Positions 34,308 to 43,428 of a DNA stretch of 47,713 bases are shown here, piece after piece. The first letter of the stretch is position 1. Each line of letters begins with the position of its first letter. The DNA is from Flavobacteriaceae bacterium. Lineage in GTDB: Bacteria > Bacteroidota > Bacteroidia > Flavobacteriales > Weeksellaceae. The position numbers and the translations under genes are program-made. The notes under the pieces are model-generated. The model made no database searches, was not told the DNA's origin, and worked only from the letters and a program-made list of their open reading frames with translations. The DNA lies in assembly GCA_031277475.1 (NCBI GenBank), contig JAITMJ010000009.1:1-47713 (forward strand), in the 5' to 3' direction.

Positions 34308-37300
34308 TTAATTTTTAATAATTTTCTGCGACACCATTTGTCCGTTCACATTTCCTTCTACCACATATATTCCGGTGCGAAGCGAAGAAACATTCAGGCT
34401 TTCATTCTCGGAAACACGTGCGGTTTTTACCAATTGTCCGGCGGTGTTGTAGATTTTTACACTTGCATTGGCTCCAAAAACGATTTCATTTTTTACCAAA
34501 GTGTTTTTCACCAAAACAATCTTTGAAGTGTTTGCTGTGGAAACGCCGAGAGTTTCTGTTTTTACAATTCCGGAAATTTTGAAATCAGAATCCTGTAATC
34601 TGTCGAAAACATACCAAGGACCTGCACCGGAACCTGAAGCCGTACTATTATATAATACTATTCTAAAAGTAATGGTTTTATCGGATTTCACATTTTGAAG
34701 ATCTGTGAAAGATGATAAATCAATGGTCGGAATAGAACCTCCTGTAGTCGCAGAAACTGAAAAATTTAGAGATTGAATATCAACAAAAGAGCCGGAGCCG
34801 ATTTGATATTGCAATAATCCGTTGGCTGCTCCCGTAGCAGGACGACGATAATTCAAATCCACAGACGATAAAGACAGTTCATAACCTCCATCGGGAGCAA
34901 CGGAAAATGTAATAAATGTATTTTTGGTAATAGCGTCTTCCGGTGTTGTAGAATTCAGTGATGGTGCAATAGTTCCTCCCCAAGCATTTGTGGCAGACCA
35001 CCTGATGTTCCCAATCCGGAACCTCTCGTCAATCCTGTAACAGTTAAATGTTCCGCTAATGTTGTCGGTGCAAACGGACTTGATCCGTAACCTGTTACAC
35101 CGTTTGCATCCCAACCGATAATTTCTCCCGCAGATTCCGGCGGTGTTACAACCTCAAATTCAATTTCTTTGTCTTCGCAATTTTCCGCATCGCCGCCGTC
35201 ATTTGTTGGTGTGACGTTTGCGTAATAAGTACCGACAGCCAAAGGTGTTGTATAAGTGGTTTCCAAAACCTGAGTTTCCGGAAGAACATCATCATCTCCG
35301 GAAGTACTTCCAATTATTAATTTATAACCTGTTGCGCCCGTTGCCGCATTCCAAGAAAAAGTAACATTTCCGGCATTTATTGTGGTATTATTTGTCGGGT
35401 AGATAAATGTGGTGCAATCCGGTGCAGGCGGGTTTACAACCGTAAATAAAATTTCGCTGTCTTCGCAATTTTCCGCATCGGTGCCACTATTTGTTGGTGT
35501 GACATTTGCGTAATAAGTACCGACAGCCAAAGGTACTACTGTTGATGTTTCCGTAATTGGAGTTGCCGGAAGAACATCATTGCCTCCGGAAAAGGTTCCA
35601 ATTTTTAGTATATAGGCTGTTGCTCCAGCTACCGCATTCCAAGAAAAAGTGATATCTCCGGCATTTATTGTAGCATTATTTGTCGGGTAGATAAATGTGG
35701 TGCAATCCGGCGCAGGTGGGTTTACAACCTCAAATTCAATTTCATTGTCTTCGCAATTTTTTGCATCGATGTCACCATTCGTTGGTGTTACGTTTGCGTA
35801 ATAAGTGCCGATAGCCAAAGACATTGTATAGGTTGTTCCCGAAATTAGAGTTTCCGAAAGAATATCATCGTTTCCGGAAGCTGTTCCAATTTTTAGTTTA
35901 TAACCTGTGGCTCCGGTTACTGCATTCCAGGAAAATGTAACGTCTCCGACATTTACTTCGCCATTATCTTCAGGACTGATAAAAGTGGTACAGTCAAGTG
36001 ATGCAGAGGAATTGGTTGGTATTGGTGTTCCTGTTTTGAAGTCTGCGGCATTATCATTAGTATCAATACCGTTTGTTCTGGAAATGGACGTGATATTACC
36101 GGAAACACCGGGAGCAGGTCCGGAACCTTCATACATATTCGCAGTTGTTCCCCATCCTACAAGATCAATCACATTGGCACCGGTCGCACTTGTAATCGTA
36201 GCATTATCGGTTGTTAAAGCAATTTTTCCTGAACCTACACCCAGATTTAACGAAATTGTAAAATCCGGAGTTGGAAGGTCAGAACCAACATTACCGCTGG
36301 TGTCAGCCTGAATTAAATAATATCCTCCCGCAGGAATAGTTATCGGTGAAGGCAAAGCGGTAGCATTGAAATTGCCTGTGCCGGAAGCCTGCCGAATATA
36401 CGCACCCGTCAATATTTTCGGAGAACTACTGTTGTTATACAATTCTATAAAATCATTTTTCCAAGGAGCATTAGTATTTCCACCACCACCATAAATTTCA
36501 TTGATTACGATTCCCAACCATTCCTGCTCTATAACTGTAAATTCAATTTCATTGTCCTCGCAATTTTCTGCGTCGCCCTCGCTATTTGTTGGCGTTACGT
36601 TTGCGTAATATGTACCGATAGCCAAAGGCATTGTATAAGTGGTTCCCGAAATTAGAGTTTCTTGAAGAACATCTTGACCACCGGAGAAAGTTCCAATTAT
36701 TAATTTATAACTTGTGGCTCCCGCCGCCGCATTCCATGAAAAAGTAACATTTCCGGTGAATATTTCTCCTTCATTTTCAGGGCTGATAAATGTGGTGCAA
36801 CTTGGTGGTGCTGAAGGTACAACATTAGTAACTACCACTACATTATCTATAAATGCTCTTTTGTCAGATGTAGAAATCTTTACGGTAGAATTTGCAGAAC
36901 CTCCGGTAAAAGTCAAACTAACATGTTCAAAACTTCCTGCCATTACTGCTGAATAAGTATAACTTTGTTGAGAAAGTCCGGTTACATCAACAAGGATTGT
37001 TCCTTCTACTGTAGTCCATCCTTTTACATCAAATTCTACTTTGAAGTCTCCTCCATCTGTGGATAAATCTAAAGATTTTGAGGTAATGGAACCCGAAGCG
37101 CTTCCGGATCCTAATTTCACCGATCCTCCTGCTTGATAAGCCGCGACAACTGTAGGAAAATTTGCATTTCCATTCCATGACGTACTCGAACCACTTGTTG
37201 TGGTGTTATTTCCTGTCGTTATCGAAGAGAAATCTTCACTCAATAAGGTGGTTTGAGCATTTATCATTGTAATCGTAAGAGTTACTGCTAATAAAAAATA

Positions 37301-37312
37301 AATTCTTTTCAT
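34308..37312 (-). pseudogene. Multi-repeat secreted T9SS protein with lamin-tail domain, split by a frameshift
   Basis: Two frames form one protein of about 1000 residues. The start is 37312 (MKRIYFLLAVTLTITMINAQ, a signal peptide); an upstream ATG at 37354 overlaps the promoter box. Order: a jelly-roll-like domain, Fn3-like repeat 1 (CTTFISPENEGEIFTGNVTF), a lamin-tail domain (GIVINEIYGGGGNTNAPWKN; DFIELYNNSSSPKI), repeats 2-4 of about 95 residues each with AIGTYYANVTPTN and ENCEDNEIEFEV, a second carbohydrate-binding-like domain, and a T9SS sorting tail (VKIYNTAGQLVKTARV, SSLRTGIYVVEGNVNGQMVS). The first frame ends at 34955 and the second (from 34308) takes over near 35002, where one missing base would restore TSGGSATNAWGG. 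Confidence 0.7.
35140..36810 (-). repeat. Four Fn3-like coding repeats
   Basis: The units lie at about 35140-35420, 35420-35720, 35720-35995 and 36535-36805 (minus strand). They share GTTTGCGTAATA and ATTTGTTGGTGTGAC words and differ by scattered substitutions. Three are tandem; one is separated by the lamin-tail segment. Confidence 0.7.
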
Positions 37313-37342
37313 GTCTTTTAAAACTAAATTAAAATTATGTCG

Positions 37343-37350
37343 CAAAGATA
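37343..37350 (-). promoter_or_regulatory. -7 element of the multi-repeat T9SS gene
   Basis: TATCTTTG on the minus strand, about 30 bp before the start at 37312. Confidence 0.4.
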
Positions 37351-37446
37351 GCAATTTGGCGGCGGATTTCGGGGTTTTAATGTGTTAAACTTTTATTAAT
37401 TTGTTCGCAATTTTGGATATCACCCTTAAACAAAAAAACAAAAGTT

Positions 37447-39132
37447 TTATTCCGCCTCTCTCAAGCGATGAGAATTTTTGTATTTGATGTAATAATTGGA
37501 ATCAAAAACGGCGGCTGAATCGGATTCTAAAGATACGGTTTGCCAATCTTTTGTCGGATTGATGATTTGATTTCCGTTGATTTTTACGGGAAGTTTCAGA
37601 TTGTCCACAGCATCAACGTAGCGAAATTGAAATTGATTTCCGGTTTGTTGATATTCCAAAATCGGAATTTTTACGGTTCGCAGATATTGGTCGAAAATCG
37701 TGGAAAAATCAATGCCGGATTTTTCGGAAATATAATCTTCAATCTGCTTTGTGGTAACGGTTTGGTGATAAAAATCTCGGTTCAATCCGCGCAGAATTTC
37801 ACGAAATTTTTCATCATCGCCCACAATTTGCCGAATCGTGTGAAGCATATTCGCACCTTTGTAATACATATCGCTGCTGCCTTCGTTTCGGATGCCGTAT
37901 TTTCCGATAATGGGAATATCATTTTGAATATTTTGCCGAAGCCCGATAAGGTATTTTTCTCCGGAATTTTTATCCATAAAATGTTCTGTAAAAAGTGTTT
38001 CGGAATAGCAGGTAAAACCTTCGTGAATCCACATATCTGCCTGATCTTTCGCCGTAATATTGTTCGCAAACCATTCGTGTCCGCTTTCGTGAATGATGAT
38101 GAAATCCCAATTCAAACCAACGCCCGTTCCGGACAAATCTCTTCCCAAATAGCCGTTTTCATAGCGGTTTCCGTAGCCGACATTGCTTTGATGTTCCATT
38201 CCCAAATACGGTGTTTCCACGAGTTTGTAGGAATCTTCATAAAAAGGATACGCTCCGAACCAATATTCAAAGGCTTTCATCATCGGTTGAACTTGCCGGA
38301 ATTGTTTTTTTGCTTTTTCTAAATTTTCCTCCAAAACCCAATAATCCAAATCCAATTTCCCTTTTTCGCCGTCGAAAGTATCTTTAAAATTCACCAATTT
38401 TCCGATGGTCGGAACAATGGAATACGGATTTATCGGATTTTTCACTTCCCAAGTAAATGTATTTTTATGATTACCGGAAGTTTGCGAAATCAATCTTCCG
38501 TTTCCGACACCAACTAAATTTTCGGGTGTGATGATTTTCATTAAAATGCCTTCGTCCGGTTCATCGCTCCAAATATCTTTGGTCGGCAGCCAAAGCGAAA
38601 CGCCGTTTCCTTCTTGCGCCACGCTTGCCCAATGATTTCCGTTTTTATCTTTCGTGAAAACCCAGCCGCCGTCCCAAGGTGCGTGTTTTGCGATTTTAGG
38701 ATTTCCAAAAAATTTGAACTCGAAAATTCCTTTTTCGCCTTTTTTGTAAGATTTTTTTGAGGTGATGAAAATGAAATCTCCCTTTCTTTCCGCCGACCAA
38801 TTTTTATTTTTTGTGCCGAGTTCAAACTGCATCGGAGATTGTAAATCTATCTGAAATACAGGATTTTTAATGTCTTTTGTGATTTCAAAAAAGATTTTGT
38901 TGGTTCCCGAAACCGATTGATTGTCGAAGTTCGGTTCTACGGAAATTTCGTATTTTTTCACGTCCCAAAAATTTCGGTATTCCGTATCGGAACCTTTTAA
39001 AATCAGTTCTTCGTCAGAGGAAATTTCTTTGGGGAAAAACGGTTGTGCGAAAAGTTGCAAGCCCCCTGTCCCCCAAAGGGGGAAAATGTGGAAAATGCTT
39101 ATGATTAGGATTGTTTTTGTTATGTTTTTCAT
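37447..39132 (-). CDS. M1-family zinc metallopeptidase (aminopeptidase N-like), secreted
   Basis: 561 residues. M1 signature: zinc site HESGHEWFANN with the third ligand Glu in WIHEGFTCYSETLFTEHF (near residues 346-375), preceded by the exopeptidase-type loop LGMEHQSNVGYGN. An N-terminal beta saddle (about 45-240) carries the usual bowl-lining motif. The C-terminal helical domain of larger M1 members is absent, as in many Bacteroidota forms. The signal peptide is unusual: after FHIF it reads PLWGTGG, coded by a dispersed palindrome (39061-39086), then LQLFAQ. It trims peptides in the periplasm or outside. Confidence 0.9.
   Translation of the reverse strand: MKNITKTILIISIFHIFPLWGTGGLQLFAQPFFPKEISSDEELILKGSDTEYRNFWDVKKYEISVEPNFDNQSVSGTNKIFFEITKDIKNPVFQIDLQSPMQFELGTKNKNWSAERKGDFIFITSKKSYKKGEKGIFEFKFFGNPKIAKHAPWDGGWVFTKDKNGNHWASVAQEGNGVSLWLPTKDIWSDEPDEGILMKIITPENLVGVGNGRLISQTSGNHKNTFTWEVKNPINPYSIVPTIGKLVNFKDTFDGEKGKLDLDYWVLEENLEKAKKQFRQVQPMMKAFEYWFGAYPFYEDSYKLVETPYLGMEHQSNVGYGNRYENGYLGRDLSGTGVGLNWDFIIIHESGHEWFANNITAKDQADMWIHEGFTCYSETLFTEHFMDKNSGEKYLIGLRQNIQNDIPIIGKYGIRNEGSSDMYYKGANMLHTIRQIVGDDEKFREILRGLNRDFYHQTVTTKQIEDYISEKSGIDFSTIFDQYLRTVKIPILEYQQTGNQFQFRYVDAVDNLKLPVKINGNQIINPTKDWQTVSLESDSAAVFDSNYYIKYKNSHRLREAE
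39061..39086. repeat. CCCCCAAAGGGGG palindrome inside the M1 peptidase signal peptide
   Basis: GCCCCCTGTCCCCCAAAGGG and GGAAAA is a G/C-run palindrome of the type dispersed in Flavobacteriia genomes. It keeps the reading frame and adds PLWGTGG to the signal peptide. The surrounding DNA is AT-rich. Confidence 0.6.
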
Positions 39133-39174
39133 TGTTTTTGATTTTAGACTAAAAAAGTTTTTTTTACAAATTTA

Positions 39175-39216
39175 AAAAACGAGAGTAAAAATATATAAAA
39201 ATTTACTCTCGTTTTT
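39175..39216. terminator. Bidirectional terminator
   Basis: AAACGAGAGTAAA and TTTACTCTCGTTT arms around an AT loop, with A runs before and T runs after, so both strands give a stem followed by U. It would end the minus-strand gene at 39260. Confidence 0.75.
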
Positions 39217-39259
39217 CTTGAGTTTTTTGGTGAAATTTAGAATAATTCTGTATCAAAAT

Positions 39260-40702
39260 TCATTTACTGCAATCCGAATATTCTCGGATGATGGTTTCTA
39301 AATTGCTTTGTATTTTGAGATCAAAAGTTTTATTCCTGATTTCGTTTGAGAGGCTTTTGCACCCTTTCAGATAATCTGCCAATGCTTCGGAAAGTTTGTC
39401 GTTGTTCCTGTCGTCCAGCATTTGTCCGTTGCTTTCCGATTTTATTTTAATCACGAATCTATCGGGATCTATGGGGTCTATCAACAACGAATTTCCTTTA
39501 TAATTGTATAATTCCATATAAAAATAGGCGTTGTTAAAACCCAGCGACATCGCGTTGGAAAGTTTTTTCATGGAATCTCCGTTCACTTTCATTCCTTGGT
39601 AAACGGTTTCGGTTCCGTCTGCATTGGAAACATAAAAACGGATATTGTCTTTCGCATCGAATGTTTTAGTCCGCGAATTTCCTTTTTCGTTTTTGTAGGT
39701 AAGATTCACTTTTTTCCCGAAATTATCAATACTGTTCCAGACTTCGATATCTCCCGTATTGTTGATGTCCAATTTTTGAAACAATGCTGTGATTTTTCCT
39801 TTATATTCGACCCCTTTTTCGTCTTTCAAATGTCCGTTGATATTGTAAACATTCACGCTCCTTTCTTTTGCATCCTGAATTTTTTGTTGAAGGGCGTCGC
39901 TTTGATATTGTTTTACCTGATGTCCCATCAATGCATCGTGTGCCACAATTTCTCCTACAAATTCATTCAGAAAAGAATTGTCGCCTGCTCGTGCATAAAC
40001 TTTTTTCGGCTCGTATTCGAAAGTGGTATCGTTAAACAATTTAACAGAAATCATATCGCCGATTCCGGTGGTATAATCGCAGGATGCAACCAACAGATTA
40101 TCAAGATCAAATACATTTATCAGGAAATCTTTGCTGTAACCTTTCGGCGTTACTGCAACTCTTCCGACCACTTTATTGCTCATTGGTCCACCAAAAACAA
40201 CCGACAAATTATCTTTCACATACGGATTATATTTTGCAATTTTTTGTTTTTTCTCATCTTGGTAAGCCAAAGCTTCTGCTTTTGCCTGAAGCGCTTTTTC
40301 GCTGATATTTTCGTGAGGTGTATTGAAAAAGTTTTGGATTCCGTTTAAATCAAAACCATTAGCATTAGTAAATCCGTATCTGTCTGATAATAAACTGAAA
40401 AGAATTCTGGAAAAGCTGAAAGAGGCTATGGTTACATCATAAGGAATTTCTGTGGTGATGCTTCCGTCTTCATTTTTTAGTTCCAGCCATTGGGAAAGTA
40501 TATTTCCGCCAACCGAAACGCCTTTGAGTTCTGCTGTAAAGAGTTTTTTGTTTTTCAAATCGAAAACGGTGTAAAGATCTGCGTTTTCCTTAAAAATACC
40601 AATCTCTTTTTCGTTAAGTAAAATCCTGTCTTTTTTGGTTTTAATTTTTTGAGGGAACATTGCAACAGGCAGCAATAGCAAAATAAAAAATAACTTTTTC
40701 AT
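39260..40702 (-). CDS. Secreted protein, function unknown
   Basis: About 480 residues from MKKLFFILLLLPVAMFPQ (signal peptide). A possible earlier start at 40768 is rejected because a -7 box TACCTTTG (40766-40773, minus) overlaps it. The N-terminal part repeats IFKENADLYTVFDLKNKKLF and SQWLELKNEDGSITTEIPYD; the middle has VFGGPMSNKVVGRVAVTPKG and a basic FYVSNADGTETVYQGMKVNG; the end is charged. Not a barrel. I recognise no family; it may be a periplasmic or surface protein of Chryseobacterium-like bacteria. Confidence 0.6.
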   Translation of the reverse strand: MKKLFFILLLLPVAMFPQKIKTKKDRILLNEKEIGIFKENADLYTVFDLKNKKLFTAELKGVSVGGNILSQWLELKNEDGSITTEIPYDVTIASFSFSRILFSLLSDRYGFTNANGFDLNGIQNFFNTPHENISEKALQAKAEALAYQDEKKQKIAKYNPYVKDNLSVVFGGPMSNKVVGRVAVTPKGYSKDFLINVFDLDNLLVASCDYTTGIGDMISVKLFNDTTFEYEPKKVYARAGDNSFLNEFVGEIVAHDALMGHQVKQYQSDALQQKIQDAKERSVNVYNINGHLKDEKGVEYKGKITALFQKLDINNTGDIEVWNSIDNFGKKVNLTYKNEKGNSRTKTFDAKDNIRFYVSNADGTETVYQGMKVNGDSMKKLSNAMSLGFNNAYFYMELYNYKGNSLLIDPIDPDRFVIKIKSESNGQMLDDRNNDKLSEALADYLKGCKSLSNEIRNKTFDLKIQSNLETIIREYSDCSK

Positions 40703-40765
40703 AAATATTTTGGTTGTATTTAGGATTAATTGATTTTGATTGCAGTACATTTTTTGAAAATCAAG

Positions 40766-40773
40766 CAAAGGTA
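40766..40773 (-). promoter_or_regulatory. -7 element for the secreted protein at 39260
   Basis: TACCTTTG on the minus strand. Its position decides in favour of the start at 40702. Confidence 0.45.
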
Positions 40774-40839
40774 ATTAATTTTTTTCTGATTGTTTTTTGT
40801 CTGTTTTTTATCCTGAATAACGTAAAGATTATTTTATGC

Positions 40840-41658
40840 TTAAATCTTTACAATCTCGTTTTTCTTCAACATTCTTTTATATATTCTCGAAGACATTAAA
40901 ATACTGAACTCATAAAGCAAAACCAATGGAAATGCGGCGGCGAGCATACTCAAAACATCGGCAGGAGTTACGATTGCCGCAACTGCCATAATTAAAACTA
41001 TGGCGTGCCTTCTGTAAGTTTTTAAAAATTTTGGCGTTAAAATCCCGATGAGCGTGAGGTAATAAACAATAACCGGAAACAAAAATAAAACGCCCATTCC
41101 CAAAACCACTTGCAGGAAAAGCGTGGTATAATCCGACAAATCAAAGAGTTGCGTGATGGAATCCGAAACTTTGAACAGCAATCCGAAATTAATGGCGAAA
41201 GGCAATATCAGGAAATAACCGACCAAAACGCCCGTCATAAAAAGAATCCAAACAAAATTGATAAAAAATGCGGAATTTTTCTTTTCTTTTGCGTGAAGCG
41301 CAGGATTGATAAACCGCCACAATTCCCAAATAATGTATGGAAATGCCAACACAATTCCTCCGAAAATGGAAACCGCCATCATCACATTGAACTGCTGAAA
41401 AAGTTTTTTCTGCTGAACCGCAAAATGTTCGGGCAACACAAAACTGTCATGTCCCAAAAGTTCCTGTGAGAAATGATTGACCACGCGAAAAGTGATAAAA
41501 TCGTTTTTAGTGGGCGCAAAAAAAATGTGGTCCATAATCCATTGAACATTGAAACCGACAATCACGCCGCCGACTACAATCGCAATGATACAGCGGATTA
41601 ACAGCCCGCGAAGTTCGCCGATGTGTCCCCAAAACGACATATCTTTTTCACCGCTCAT
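40840..41658 (-). CDS. tatC: Sec-independent protein translocase TatC
   Basis: 272 residues with six membrane segments. TatC landmarks are MSFWGHIGELRGLLIRCIIA at the N-terminus (the signal-peptide-binding cytoplasmic face), FPYIIWELWRFINPALHAKE, and FPVIVYYLTLIGILTPKFLK followed by RRHAIVLIMAVAAIVTPADV. It receives twin-arginine signal peptides and forms the translocon with TatA/TatB, neither of which is here. Length is normal for Bacteroidota. Confidence 0.96.
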   Translation of the reverse strand: MSGEKDMSFWGHIGELRGLLIRCIIAIVVGGVIVGFNVQWIMDHIFFAPTKNDFITFRVVNHFSQELLGHDSFVLPEHFAVQQKKLFQQFNVMMAVSIFGGIVLAFPYIIWELWRFINPALHAKEKKNSAFFINFVWILFMTGVLVGYFLILPFAINFGLLFKVSDSITQLFDLSDYTTLFLQVVLGMGVLFLFPVIVYYLTLIGILTPKFLKTYRRHAIVLIMAVAAIVTPADVLSMLAAAFPLVLLYEFSILMSSRIYKRMLKKNEIVKI

Positions 41659-41726
41659 TTTTCAAATTTTCAGATTTGCGAAGTTATGAATTTTTGATTA
41701 GACATTGAGAAATCGAGGAACGAGAT

Positions 41727-41766
41727 TAGCCGATTCCTTTAAAAATGATAAAATAAAAGAGGCAAT
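41727..41766. repeat. GCCGATTCC...GAGGCAA repeat copy
   Basis: GATTAGCCGATTCCTTTAAA then AATGATAAAATAAAAGAGGC. One of the copies of the roughly 50-bp element. Confidence 0.6.
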
Positions 41767-41777
41767 AAAGAAAAAAA

Positions 41778-42197
41778 CTAAAATACGTCTCGTCCGGAAA
41801 AATGAAATCGTGTTTCGATTAAAGCGTTTTCATCGGAATCCGAACCGTGAACGGCATTTTCTCCAACGCTTCTGGCAAACGTTTTTCTGATGGTTCCTTC
41901 CGCTGCATTTTCGGGATTTGTAGCACCAATCAACGTTCGGAAATCTTCAACCGCATTGTTTTTTTCCAAAACTGCGGCTACAATCGGACCTCGGCTCATA
42001 AATTGAACCAACTCGTTATAGAAAGGTCTTTCCTTGTGAATTTCGTAAAATTTTTTCGCATCGTCAATGGTTAATTGCGTGAGTTTCAACGCTTTGATTT
42101 TAAAACCCGCTTCGGAAATTTTTCCCAAAATAGCACCGATGTAGCCATCTTCAACCGCATCGGGTTTGATCATTGTAAATGTAATATTGCCTGACAT
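41778..42197 (-). CDS. ndk: Nucleoside diphosphate kinase
   Basis: 139 residues, usual length. It balances nucleoside triphosphates by a ping-pong phosphotransfer. Landmarks are [20 protein letters not shown] at the start, [29 protein letters not shown], and the phospho-accepting His 117 in [12 protein letters not shown]. The last part ([12 protein letters not shown]) is typical. A -7-like TAATTTTG (minus, 42219-42226) lies about 22 bp before the start, back to back with a + strand promoter. Confidence 0.97.
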   Translation of the reverse strand: MSGNITFTMIKPDAVEDGYIGAILGKISEAGFKIKALKLTQLTIDDAKKFYEIHKERPFYNELVQFMSRGPIVAAVLEKNNAVEDFRTLIGATNPENAAEGTIRKTFARSVGENAVHGSDSDENALIETRFHFSGRDVF

Positions 42198-42214
42198 TAT
42201 TATTATTTATAAAG

Positions 42215-42246
42215 TTTGCAAAATTAAGAAAAAGTTATTAAATTTG
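42215..42246 (+). promoter_or_regulatory. Bacteroidota-type promoter facing into the ndk-rsgA gap
   Basis: TTTG (42215-42218), 20 bp, then TAAATTTG (42239-42246). Expected start near 42250. It matches the primary sigma consensus well. Confidence 0.5.
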
Positions 42247-42282
42247 CACCGAAGATTCTAAACGTGAAGTTTTCGGAAATAC

Positions 42283-42300
42283 TTTGGCACGTTTGTTGCT
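42283..42300 (+). promoter_or_regulatory. Sigma-54-type (-24/-12) promoter motif
   Basis: TTTGGCACGTTTGTTGCT fits TGGCACG-N4-TTGCT exactly, with GG (42286-42287) and GC (42298-42299) separated by 10 bp. The expected transcript start is near 42311. Confidence 0.45.
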
Positions 42301-42355
42301 AATTATATCTCCGATTCTCATGTTTAATTTGAGTTTTCATGGTTATTAGTTTTTA

Positions 42356-42384
42356 CCCCGTCGTTCAGACGGGGTTTTATTTTT
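42356..42384 (+). terminator. Intrinsic terminator
   Basis: Stem CCCCGTC (42356-42362), loop GTTCA, stem GACGGGG (42368-42374), followed by TTTTATTTTT. Strong in the + direction; the minus direction gives a weaker tail for rsgA. Confidence 0.8.
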
Positions 42385-43303
42385 CCGAATTTTCCTGTGT
42401 TTCTTCCATCAATTTTAAATATGTGGAATATCGGCTTTCTTCGATTTCACGGTTTTTTATGGCATCCAAAACGGCGCATTTCGGTTCGTTGATGTGAAGG
42501 CAATTATGAAATTTGCACATTCTTCCGGTTTCAAAAATTTCGGAAAAATAGTGCTGAATCTCATCTTTTTCCACGTCTATCATTCCAAATTCTCGAACGC
42601 CGGGCGTATCAATCGCGCTTCCGCCGAAACTCCAAAAAAACATTTGCGCAAAAGTGGTGGTGTGTTTTCCTTTGAGATGAACGTCTGAAATTTCGCCGAT
42701 TTTTAAATCTAAATCGGGTTGCAAAACATTGATTAAAGTAGATTTTCCGCAACCGGAATGTCCGAAAAATACGGAGGTTTTGTGTTTGATTTTTTCCTTT
42801 AAAACCTCCAAATTCAGTTTGGAAAAAGAGGAGATTTCCAAAGTCTCGTAACCGATTTTTTTGTAAATATTTTCAATATTTCGCACGATTTCGGTTTCAT
42901 TTTCATTCATCACATCCATTTTGTTAAATAAAATCAGAGGTTGGATGTCGTAGGCTTCGCAACACGCCAAAAACCGATCGAGAAAACCGAGCGAAGTTTC
43001 GGGAAAACGCAACGTAAAAATAAAACACGCAACATCAATATTCGCCGCAATAATGTGGGATTCTTTGGAAAGATTTACGGATTTTCGGATGAGGTAGTTT
43101 TTTCGAGGTTCTATTTTTGTAATCCACGCAATATCATCCTGTTCCAAGTGAAATTCCACAAAATCGCCGACTGCAAGCGGATTCGTCAGACGCGTTTTCA
43201 GCAGTTTGAATTTTCCTCGGATTCTCGCTTCGTAGGTTTTTCGGGTCGCGTTTTCCAAAACTTGATACCAACTGCCCGTAGATTTTATGATTAAACCTTT
43301 CAA
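42377..43303 (-). CDS. rsgA: Small-subunit ribosome biogenesis GTPase RsgA
   Basis: 308 residues. An OB fold (about 1-75) precedes a circularly permuted GTPase: G4 NKMD at 127-130, G1 GHSGCGKSTL at 181-190, then the switch TTTFAQMFFW and G3 IDTPGVREFG. The C-terminal zinc-binding segment has CKFHNCLHINEPKC. It acts late in 30S maturation. A clear promoter (TTG-N20-TACCTTTG, minus; -7 box 43326-43333) precedes it. Its stop codon lies inside the terminator of the candidate small RNA on the other strand. Confidence 0.96.
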   Translation of the reverse strand: MKGLIIKSTGSWYQVLENATRKTYEARIRGKFKLLKTRLTNPLAVGDFVEFHLEQDDIAWITKIEPRKNYLIRKSVNLSKESHIIAANIDVACFIFTLRFPETSLGFLDRFLACCEAYDIQPLILFNKMDVMNENETEIVRNIENIYKKIGYETLEISSFSKLNLEVLKEKIKHKTSVFFGHSGCGKSTLINVLQPDLDLKIGEISDVHLKGKHTTTFAQMFFWSFGGSAIDTPGVREFGMIDVEKDEIQHYFSEIFETGRMCKFHNCLHINEPKCAVLDAIKNREIEESRYSTYLKLMEETQENSEK

Positions 43304-43325
43304 ATATTGATTTTTCTAATTTTTA

Positions 43326-43356
43326 CAAAGGTAAAGATTCAGATTTAATGTGCCAA
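43326..43356 (-). promoter_or_regulatory. Promoter of rsgA
   Basis: The -7 box TACCTTTG (43326-43333) and TTG 20 bp upstream, minus strand; leader about 20 nt. Confidence 0.55.
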
Positions 43357-43428
43357 GAATCAAGATTAAAGGCAAAAAAGAAACAAGCACCAATCTCCGC
43401 TATCTAAAAAAATACTAATTTCGCTGAA

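Larger units (their letters stand above)
42250..42384 (+). ncRNA. Candidate small RNA between ndk and rsgA
   Basis: No gene of credible size lies on the + strand here, yet a promoter (42215-42246), a second promoter of sigma-54 form (42283-42300) and a strong terminator (42356-42384) are lined up. The product would be about 130 nt from the first promoter and about 70 nt from the second. It contains a nine-codon frame MFNLSFHGY (42320-42349) without a ribosome binding site. The terminator overlaps the stop of rsgA on the opposite strand. The next + strand gene is 1 kb away beyond rsgA, so this is not a leader. Confidence 0.4.

Noticed and set aside
35140-36000. Tandem DNA repeats as a possible satellite or CRISPR
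   Set aside because: They keep the reading frame and encode Fn3-like domains of a secreted protein.
37540-38322. 260-codon + strand frame
   Set aside because: Antisense to the M1 peptidase; Ile/Phe/Asn-rich shadow translation with no domain.
39596-40348. 250-codon + strand frame
   Set aside because: Antisense to the secreted protein at 39260; composition is that of a shadow frame.
42320-42349. Nine-codon frame MFNLSFHGY as an attenuator leader peptide
   Set aside because: No downstream gene on the same strand within 1 kb and no ribosome binding site.
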